From NCBI GenBank assembly GCA_024742495.1, contig JANSYJ010000001.1, positions 434,001-498,000 on the forward strand: a stretch of 64,000 bases of DNA, written 5' to 3'. Both the position numbers and the translations under genes were made by a program. A model generated the notes under the pieces. It made no database searches. It was not told the DNA's origin and saw nothing but the letters and a program-made list of their open reading frames with translations. Shown here in pieces: positions 54,228 through 61,060 of the stretch (its first letter is position 1; every line of letters starts with the position of its first letter). Source of the DNA: Bacteroidota bacterium. Its GTDB lineage: Bacteria; Bacteroidota; Bacteroidia; Flavobacteriales; Schleiferiaceae.

Positions 54228-55553
54228 ATGGAATTCATTATACAAGCCTCGCAGTTTTTACTTTCCCTTTCACTGCTAATCATACTCCACGAGCTTGGCC
54301 ACTTTATACCGGCTAAACTCTTTAATACCAAGGTGGAAAAATTCTACCTCTTTTTTGATTATAAGTTCTCTCTCTTTAAAAAGAAAGTGGGCGAAACGGT
54401 TTATGGTATTGGCTGGATTCCCTTAGGCGGCTATGTGAAAATCGCCGGAATGATTGATGAAAGCATGGATACTGAGCAAATGCAGGAGGAGCCCAAGCCT
54501 TGGGAATTCCGCTCCAAACCAGCTTGGCAGCGATTAATTATCATGATTGGTGGGGTTACTGTAAATGTGATCTTGGCCTTGGTTATTTACTCGTCTATGT
54601 TCATGTATTACGGCGAAGCCTACATTCCTGTCGATAATATTGAGCAAGGATTAATGGTTACCGACAAGGGAAAATCCATTGGCTTAGAAAATGGAGATCT
54701 CGTAATACGTGTTGATGATCGCCGCCTAGAACGTTATTCGGAAATTAATAAAGAGCTCGTTTTAAGTGAGTCTAGCATTGAGGTACTGCGCGATGGAAAA
54801 AACATTCAATTAAACGTTAAGCCCGAAGATAAGGAGGCCCTCTTAGAGGGAGATGGTCCTATTGTAAGCTTGCGCTTTCCTTTTATTATCGGAGCCTTTA
54901 GCGACACCTCCGCCGCAAGAGATGCGGGCGTTCAACAGTTAGACAGTTTGGTGAGTATTAACGGAGAAAGCTTAGCCCATTATGACCAATACACGGCTGA
55001 GATTCCGAAATACGCTGGGGATACCCTCAAGCTTGGCTTATATCGCGACAAGAGCTTTAAAGAATACAGCATATTAGTTCCAGCGGATGGGCGCATAGGC
55101 ATTAGGCCAGGAGGAACACGAGATATTACCGATTATTATACTAAGGAGTACGATAAGTTTACTTTTTGGGAAGCTATTCCTGCGGGCTGGAATAAAACTA
55201 CCGGTGTCTTAAAGGATTACATCCGTCAGCTTAAGCTGATATTTACCCCTTCTACTGGAGCCTATAAAAAGGTGGGCGGTTTTATCGCTATCGGATCTCA
55301 GTTTCCGAAGGTATGGGATTGGGAGTGGTTTTGGGGCATCACAGCTTTCTTGAGCATCATGCTCGCCTTTTTAAATATTCTCCCCATTCCAGCTTTAGAT
55401 GGTGGCCATGTTGTTTTTGTACTCATTGAAATGATTACCGGCAGAAAGCCTTCAGACAAGGTTTTGGAATATGCTCAGATGGTTGGTTTTTTCCTTTTGC
55501 TTGCCCTAATCATTTTGGCAAATGGGAATGATGTCCTCGGCCTTTTTAAATAG
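54228..55553 (+). CDS. rseP: RIP metalloprotease RseP
   Basis: A 441-aa site-2 protease. The zinc motif HELGH at residues 21-25 lies in the first membrane helix, and the second metal motif NILPIPALDGGH is near the C-terminus. One or two PDZ-like domains are between (SIGLENGDLVIRVDDRRL; AARDAGVQQLDSLVSING). In other bacteria it cuts membrane-bound anti-sigma factors; the single-helix anti-sigma-like protein at 49228 is a conceivable substrate, by inference. It overlaps the next gene by 32 nt. Confidence 0.93.
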   Translation: MEFIIQASQFLLSLSLLIILHELGHFIPAKLFNTKVEKFYLFFDYKFSLFKKKVGETVYGIGWIPLGGYVKIAGMIDESMDTEQMQEEPKPWEFRSKPAWQRLIIMIGGVTVNVILALVIYSSMFMYYGEAYIPVDNIEQGLMVTDKGKSIGLENGDLVIRVDDRRLERYSEINKELVLSESSIEVLRDGKNIQLNVKPEDKEALLEGDGPIVSLRFPFIIGAFSDTSAARDAGVQQLDSLVSINGESLAHYDQYTAEIPKYAGDTLKLGLYRDKSFKEYSILVPADGRIGIRPGGTRDITDYYTKEYDKFTFWEAIPAGWNKTTGVLKDYIRQLKLIFTPSTGAYKKVGGFIAIGSQFPKVWDWEWFWGITAFLSIMLAFLNILPIPALDGGHVVFVLIEMITGRKPSDKVLEYAQMVGFFLLLALIILANGNDVLGLFK

Positions 55554-57858
55554 GGCATTAAGCCTAGTCGCCTTCATTCTGCTATCCTTTTCTGCGCAAG
55601 CGCAGGAATCGATTTTTAGTGGACGAATAAATGACCTTAACAATCAAGCCTTAATTGCGGGGGTAAAAATCACCGTCCATGAATCTGGCTTAATCGCTTA
55701 CAGCGACAGCCTGGGCGAGTTTAAGCTGCCTTTAAGGCCAGGGCATTATCATATTCACTTTGAAAAAGAGGGCTATATCGCTCAGGATTTAAACCTTGAT
55801 CATCCCACTAGTAAAAGCCTTACGATACAGTTAATTCCCGGTTCCATCGAGTTAGATGAACTGCTCATTGAGGATCAGTTTTTTAAGCTTCCCAATGCCA
55901 ATTTCTCCCAGGATTTAACCGCTATCCGATTGGATGAGCAGCAACAGGCCAATCAAATAGATCTGGCCAATATCTTAGAAGAACAGGCCGGCCTAAGTGC
56001 TTTAAATACGGGGGTGGGTATCTCTAAGCCAATTATCCGTGGCTTTAGCGGGAATCGAGTGGCGGTGATCGACCAAGGTATTAAACAGGAGGGTCAGCAA
56101 TGGGGCATGGACCACGGGCTAGAAATCGACCCCTTTCAGGTTCAAAGAGTAGAATTGGTGAAAGGGCCCGCGGCACTGCAATACGGTAGTGATGCCATTG
56201 CTGGAGCCATTCGCATTTTGCCGCCAAGCTTAGCCAAAGAAGGCTGGAGCGCCAACTTGAGGTCAAACTATCATTCCAATAACCGGGCATTGGGAAACTC
56301 AGCGGCAGCGGACTATCGCAAAGGAGCGCTGGCAATTGGTTTGCGTTTAAGTCAAAGAAACTACCACGACTTTCGGGTTCCTGCGAAATCATTTGTGTAC
56401 AATGGCTTTGTGCTTCCTATCACCGATAATACCTTGAAAAATACTGCCGGAGCACTGCAATCGGCCCAAGGCTATTTGAGCTGGAATACCGAAGCCTATA
56501 GAGCTCGTTATCTTATCTCAGTGTATCAACAAAATCAAGGCTTATACCCCGGTGCTACCGGAATTCCAAGAGCTTTTGATGTAGGGAATATTGGCGATAC
56601 CAAGGATATTGATTTGCCATTTCAAAGCATAGGGCACTATAAGGTATATACCATTCAAAACATTAAAATCGGAAAGCATTGGTTGGAAGCCGAATTGGGT
56701 TATCAGTTTAATGATCGTGAAGAACGGAGCCTGCCTCATGCCCATGGTTTTGAAGAATTAGATAGCGGCGCCACCTTGGCCTTAGGTCTTAAACTTCACA
56801 GCCTGCAAGCCAATTTGCGCTACCGTTTTCATTGGCGGGCCATTGATTTAATCGCCGGTACCGCTCAACAGTATCAAAGCAATGAAAGTAGGGGCTTTGA
56901 GTATTTGATCCCAAATTATACCGCTTATCAGTCAGGGGTATTTTTATTGGCCAAGGGCAAGCTTTACGAGCAATTGCATTGGGATGGCGGCCTGAGGTGG
57001 GAATATAAAAGACAGCAATCTCCGCTAAGCACCACCCTTTGGTGGCAGGATATCGATAGCATAGTAGTGCGCTCTCCCGAGCTGGATCGACAGTTTTCAA
57101 ATTTTGCCGCTGCCGCGGGAATGGTCTATAGTCCTAGCGATAAATGGCGATTAAAGTGGCATTTAGCCCGTAGTTTTAGAGCGCCTAATGTTGCGGAGCT
57201 CAGCAGCAATGGGGTGCACCATGGCACTTTTAGGCATGAGGTCGGTAATGCTAACTTAAATCCCGAAATAGCCTGGCAGGTAGATTGGAGTGCCAGCTAT
57301 CAAAATGAAAACTTCCTCATCCGCTTCAGTCCCTTCTATTATTATTTTGAAAACTTCATATTCCTCAGACCTACCGCGAGGTTCTCCAGCCTACCAGAAG
57401 CAGGGCAGTTGTACGAATATCAACAGGCTCCCGCTATTCAAAGTGGTGCGGAGCTTTATTTTGACTGGCACCCTTGGTCGAAACTTCATTTTAGTAATGC
57501 CTCAGAACTCATCCTAAATACCAATTTAAACACGCAATTACCCTTGCCCTTTAGTCCGCCCGCCTCTAATTTAACCAGCTTAAACTGGGAGGAGGATCAA
57601 TGGCAGCTGGGCCTTAGCTGGCGCTATACCGCAGCCCAAAACCGAGTTGATCGCAATGAAGCGGAAAGCCCCCAATACCATCTCTTTCACTTAAATGGGA
57701 GCTATCAATTTAAATGGCGAAAACAAGAGTTGCGCCTACACTTTGGCCTCCGAAATATTTTCGACCAATTTTACCTTCGGCATCTTTCGCGCTATCGTAT
57801 CCTAAACCTACCTGAGCAAGGACGCAATGTAATTTTTGGATTAAGTTGGCGGATATAA
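55522..57858 (+). CDS. TonB-dependent outer-membrane receptor
   Basis: A 778-aa protein with a signal peptide (SAQAQ), a CarboxypepD-reg-like N-domain (residues about 30-115), a plug (about 120-240: IIRGFSGNRVAVIDQGI, LVKGPAALQYGSDAIAGAI) and a 22-strand type barrel ending in an aromatic strand (NVIFGLSWRI). Several ATGs near 55522-55531 could start it. It overlaps rseP by 32 nt. The neighbouring His-rich lipoprotein and Fur-family regulator suggest a metal ion such as zinc, in the manner of ZnuD, but the ligand is inferred. Confidence 0.9.
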   Translation: MGMMSSAFLNRALSLVAFILLSFSAQAQESIFSGRINDLNNQALIAGVKITVHESGLIAYSDSLGEFKLPLRPGHYHIHFEKEGYIAQDLNLDHPTSKSLTIQLIPGSIELDELLIEDQFFKLPNANFSQDLTAIRLDEQQQANQIDLANILEEQAGLSALNTGVGISKPIIRGFSGNRVAVIDQGIKQEGQQWGMDHGLEIDPFQVQRVELVKGPAALQYGSDAIAGAIRILPPSLAKEGWSANLRSNYHSNNRALGNSAAADYRKGALAIGLRLSQRNYHDFRVPAKSFVYNGFVLPITDNTLKNTAGALQSAQGYLSWNTEAYRARYLISVYQQNQGLYPGATGIPRAFDVGNIGDTKDIDLPFQSIGHYKVYTIQNIKIGKHWLEAELGYQFNDREERSLPHAHGFEELDSGATLALGLKLHSLQANLRYRFHWRAIDLIAGTAQQYQSNESRGFEYLIPNYTAYQSGVFLLAKGKLYEQLHWDGGLRWEYKRQQSPLSTTLWWQDIDSIVVRSPELDRQFSNFAAAAGMVYSPSDKWRLKWHLARSFRAPNVAELSSNGVHHGTFRHEVGNANLNPEIAWQVDWSASYQNENFLIRFSPFYYYFENFIFLRPTARFSSLPEAGQLYEYQQAPAIQSGAELYFDWHPWSKLHFSNASELILNTNLNTQLPLPFSPPASNLTSLNWEEDQWQLGLSWRYTAAQNRVDRNEAESPQYHLFHLNGSYQFKWRKQELRLHFGLRNIFDQFYLRHLSRYRILNLPEQGRNVIFGLSWRI

Positions 57859-57889
57859 TTGCAACATTGTTGTAATAACAATATGTTTG
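57859..57889 (+). promoter_or_regulatory. Promoter of the lipoprotein-Fur operon
   Basis: TTG (57859-57861), exactly 20 nt, then TATGTTTG (57882-57889), a perfect TAnnTTTG. It starts right at the TonB receptor stop codon and gives a leader of about 10 nt before ATG 57905. Confidence 0.65.
57866..57882. promoter_or_regulatory. Fur/Zur-type operator inside the promoter
   Basis: ATTGTTGTAATAACAAT is a perfect 6-bp dyad (ATTGTT with AACAAT) around a 5-nt centre. It fills the space between the -33 and -7 elements, so a bound repressor would block RNA polymerase. The Fur-family gene downstream is the likely regulator. Confidence 0.6.
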
Positions 57890-57904
57890 CAGAAACTTAG
57901 AAAG

Positions 57905-58675
57905 ATGAATAAGGGATATCTATTTGTTTTGCTAGCGCTTGGCGCGATGGCCTGTTCGGATGATGAGGATCAGGATACAACAGCTCCTCAAATATTAGCG
58001 GCGACCATTAATGGTGAAGATCATGACTTGGTGTTTAATTCAGGCGATAATCTGCAAGTGGAATTAGACCTTAGCGATAATGAGGCATTGGGAGAGTTGA
58101 AATTAGATATACATGATATTTTTGATGGCCATGATCACAATAAACGTGGCGGAGATGCCTGGGAGCTCACGGAAATAATCCAAGTTTCAGGAGCGAGTAG
58201 CACCGTTAATCACAGCCTTTCTGTGCCCGACCCGGTGCTTGCCGGTCCCTATCACGTAATTTTTAGATTATTGGATGCTGCTGGCAATGAATCTGAGTTT
58301 AAAGAGTTAGACTTTCTAATTCAGAATGGAGAGGAGCCACTATTTAATATCAGTGCCCCCGACTTCAGCAATGAGGTTCACCTTTCAAAAGGTCAGAATT
58401 TAAGCTTAGTGGGCACCATTAGCGACGATGTGGACTTAGATGAAATTATCATCACCATAGTGGAAGAGGAAGAGCATGACCATAAAAATAGCTCGGGCTT
58501 GTTGTTTAGCTATGATGAAGATTTGCCGGGTAGCTCGGATAGCAGTTTCGATTTAAGTACCGTCACTATTCCCATTCCTGGCGATGCCGAAACGGGACAC
58601 TATGAACTGCGCATCTCTGCCAAAGATAGCGATGGTAATTATGGACAGTTTACAGCGGATATACACATAATGTAA
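57905..58675 (+). CDS. His/Asp-rich lipoprotein (DUF4625-like), probable metal binder
   Basis: A 256-aa protein with signal peptide and lipobox (LGAMAC). ATG 57905 is chosen; the upstream TTG at 57887 lies within the -7 element. Two Ig-like domains of the DUF4625 kind each carry a His/Asp/Glu-rich loop (DGHDHNKRGGD near residue 74; EEEEHDHKN near residue 191), well suited to bind zinc or a similar ion. It lies between a TonB receptor and a Fur-family gene (1-nt overlap with the latter), so a role in metal capture is inferred. Confidence 0.75.
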   Translation: MNKGYLFVLLALGAMACSDDEDQDTTAPQILAATINGEDHDLVFNSGDNLQVELDLSDNEALGELKLDIHDIFDGHDHNKRGGDAWELTEIIQVSGASSTVNHSLSVPDPVLAGPYHVIFRLLDAAGNESEFKELDFLIQNGEEPLFNISAPDFSNEVHLSKGQNLSLVGTISDDVDLDEIIITIVEEEEHDHKNSSGLLFSYDEDLPGSSDSSFDLSTVTIPIPGDAETGHYELRISAKDSDGNYGQFTADIHIM

Positions 58676-59094
58676 TGAAGGAAGCTTCAGCAGACGAAAT
58701 ATTAAAATCACATGGTTTAAGAAAAACGCTAGGACGCCTAAAGGTCCTGGAGTTTTTTAGTTCGCAACAAAAGGCGATATCGCATAGTGAGCTTAGTAAA
58801 CACTTTGAGGGTCAGCTGGATCGATCTAGCTTATTTCGTACCCTTCAGGACTTTGAGAGCCATGGCTTGGTTCACAAGGTGCCCGATGATGTAGTTTCAA
58901 CCAAATTCGCGCTTTGTAGCGGGCCTTGTGACGAGGGAGCCCATTACGATAGTCATCTTCATTTTAAATGCAGTGATTGCCAAGAAACCTATTGTTTAGA
59001 CGGCGCTCAATTGCCAAAGCTTAGCATCCCTAGCGGCTTTAAGCCCGAGCGGGCGGAAGTTTTGGTGCATGGCATCTGCCGAGCCTGCGCCTAA
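58675..59094 (+). CDS. Fur family transcriptional regulator (Zur-like)
   Basis: A 139-aa protein. A winged helix (HSELSKHFEGQLDRSSLFRT, then LQDFESHGLVHKV) is followed by the metal-binding half, with a His-rich HYDSHLHFKCSDC and Cys pairs CSDC and CRAC that form the structural zinc site. It is translationally coupled to the His-rich lipoprotein gene (TAATG). A Fur-type dyad lies in the promoter ahead of that gene, so it likely represses its own operon when metal is plentiful. Zinc rather than iron is an inference from the lipoprotein. Confidence 0.87.
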   Translation: MKEASADEILKSHGLRKTLGRLKVLEFFSSQQKAISHSELSKHFEGQLDRSSLFRTLQDFESHGLVHKVPDDVVSTKFALCSGPCDEGAHYDSHLHFKCSDCQETYCLDGAQLPKLSIPSGFKPERAEVLVHGICRACA

Positions 59095-59822
59095 TGCAGT
59101 TTTTTCCAAAGTCGTTCAAACTCCTGCTGAAAGGATCTAACTAAGTTGGCTTCAGTACTCAAAACTAGGTTTTCATAATTTCTCTCTGCCGCAGATCGGG
59201 TCCAGTTATAGCTACCGCTAAGCAGCCGCTCTTGGTCAAAGAGGGCAAATTTATGATGCATGTGCACCTCCGTATTGTCGAGTATTAAAGGAATACCCAA
59301 GCGCCGCAGGAAATCGATATCGGAACCCATATCCGCGCTTTTATCATTGTCGCTAATAATCCGGATGCGCTTCCCTAATTGGTGCATGGAGGCAATTTCG
59401 TCGCGAATTTGATTATCGCTAATGGTAAACACGCAAATGTCGATGTGTTTACGAGCTTTATGCAATTGCCTAATAATTGCCGACCTACAAGCCGTTCCAG
59501 GACTGAAATAAGCTTCCGAGGCCTCCATCGGTGGCGATTCCTTGGGCTTAAGGGCTTTAACCGCTTCATAGAACCAAGCCATTACTATTTCAGGCTTTTC
59601 AGGCAGCCGACTCATCGCTAAATCGCGAGCTCTGCTTAAGAGCCAGTCGCGTTGAGTGGAGCTAATTGTTTTTAGGGCGGGACTTTTCTTTAGCGTCCTT
59701 TTTTCTTGCCGCGAGAAAACTAGGTCTTCCAAGCTTTCCTCCAAGAGGGTCTCCAGTATTTTAATATTGTTTTCCACGGGCTTAAAAATAGGAAAACACA
59801 AAGGAGCAAGGCGCAATGCCAT
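59091..59822 (-). CDS. Phospholipase D-like protein with a single HKD motif
   Basis: A 243-aa protein. The C-terminal half is one PLD domain: His189, Lys191 and Asp196 (HHKFALFD) and then SGSYNWT. Only one HKD motif is present, so an active enzyme would be a dimer, as in Nuc-type endonucleases and mitochondrial PLD. The N-terminal 100 residues are helical and basic, without a known domain. There is no signal peptide. Nuclease or lipid activity cannot be decided. It overlaps the Fur gene stop by 4 nt and is divergent from kbl. Confidence 0.8.
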   Translation of the reverse strand: MALRLAPLCFPIFKPVENNIKILETLLEESLEDLVFSRQEKRTLKKSPALKTISSTQRDWLLSRARDLAMSRLPEKPEIVMAWFYEAVKALKPKESPPMEASEAYFSPGTACRSAIIRQLHKARKHIDICVFTISDNQIRDEIASMHQLGKRIRIISDNDKSADMGSDIDFLRRLGIPLILDNTEVHMHHKFALFDQERLLSGSYNWTRSAAERNYENLVLSTEANLVRSFQQEFERLWKKLH

Positions 59823-59830
59823 AAGGGTTT

Positions 59831-59838
59831 TATCTTTG
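59831..59838 (+). promoter_or_regulatory. Consensus -7 element upstream of kbl
   Basis: TATCTTTG fits TAnnTTTG exactly, 25 nt before the kbl ATG. No TTG is seen at -33. Confidence 0.4.
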
Positions 59839-59863
59839 TGCCCTCACCTAAAATAAAAATAGA

Positions 59864-61057
59864 ATGTACGGTAAACTTCAAGATCACTTGCAAGCGGAGT
59901 TAAATCAGATTGAGGCCGATGGGCTTTATAAGCGGGAGCGCATTATCACGGGCGAGCAGGGCGCTGAGATTACCGTTGAAGGTGGACAAAAAGTACTCAA
60001 CTTCTGTAGTAATAATTACTTGGGTTTATCGTCCCATCCGCGGGTAATTGCCGCAGCGAAGGATGCCTTGGATACGCATGGTTTTGGCATGTCATCCGTG
60101 CGTTTTATTTGCGGAACCCAAGATATTCACAAGGAATTAGAGCAACGAATAGCTCAGTTTTTAGGAACCGAAGACACCATTCTTTATGCTGCGGCCTTTG
60201 ACGCCAACGGTGGAGTCTTTGAACCACTATTAAGCAAAGACGACGCGATAATTTCCGACAGTTTAAACCATGCCTCAATTATCGATGGTGTTCGCCTTTG
60301 CAAGGCCGCGCGTTATCGCTATGAGAACAATAACATGGAGGACCTGGAGAAGCAATTGCAAGCAGCAGCGGATACAGCCCGCTTCAAAATTATTGTTACT
60401 GATGGGGTTTTCAGCATGGATGGCTATGTAGCGCAATTGGATAAAATTTGTGATCTCGCTGATAAATACGATGCCTTGGTCATGGTTGATGAATGTCACG
60501 CCAGTGGCTTTATTGGAAAAACAGGTCGAGGTACGCATGAGCTAAATGGCGTTATGGGCCGGGTAGATATCATCACAGGTACCCTAGGCAAGGCCCTAGG
60601 CGGTGCTATGGGCGGTTTTACTACCGGCCGCAAAGAGATTATTGATATGCTCAGACAGCGTTCACGCCCATACCTATTCTCTAATTCCTTAGCCCCAGCC
60701 ATAGTTGGCGCTTCAATTGCAGTTTTTGAACTACTTAGTGAAACTACCGAATTGCGCGATCAATTGGAGTCTAATGTGAACTACTTCAAGGAGGGAATTC
60801 GCAAGGCTGGTTTTGATATTAAAGATGGCGACTCAGCGATAGTGCCAATTATGCTCTATGATGCGGCCTTGTCTCAAAAATTTGCCGACGCCCTATTGGA
60901 AGAGGGTATTTATGTTATCGGATTTTTCTACCCGGTAGTACCTAAAGAACAAGCTCGTATTCGGGTTCAACTTAGTGCCGCCCACAGTAAAGCGCATTTG
61001 GATACTGCCATTGCAGCCTTCACGAAAGTGGGAAAAGAACTTAAGGTAATAGATTGA
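59864..61057 (+). CDS. kbl: Glycine C-acetyltransferase (2-amino-3-ketobutyrate CoA ligase)
   Basis: A 397-aa PLP enzyme of the alpha-oxoamine synthase family. It cleaves 2-amino-3-ketobutyrate with CoA to glycine and acetyl-CoA in threonine breakdown. The PLP lysine is Lys243 ([12 protein letters not shown]), and the segments [16 protein letters not shown] and [10 protein letters not shown] are typical. Threonine dehydrogenase (tdh) is not adjacent. Close relatives such as serine palmitoyltransferase share the fold; the KBL-like sequence favours this call. It ends 3 nt from the convergent helicase stop. Confidence 0.9.
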   Translation: MYGKLQDHLQAELNQIEADGLYKRERIITGEQGAEITVEGGQKVLNFCSNNYLGLSSHPRVIAAAKDALDTHGFGMSSVRFICGTQDIHKELEQRIAQFLGTEDTILYAAAFDANGGVFEPLLSKDDAIISDSLNHASIIDGVRLCKAARYRYENNNMEDLEKQLQAAADTARFKIIVTDGVFSMDGYVAQLDKICDLADKYDALVMVDECHASGFIGKTGRGTHELNGVMGRVDIITGTLGKALGGAMGGFTTGRKEIIDMLRQRSRPYLFSNSLAPAIVGASIAVFELLSETTELRDQLESNVNYFKEGIRKAGFDIKDGDSAIVPIMLYDAALSQKFADALLEEGIYVIGFFYPVVPKEQARIRVQLSAAHSKAHLDTAIAAFTKVGKELKVID

Positions 61058-61060
61058 TAA

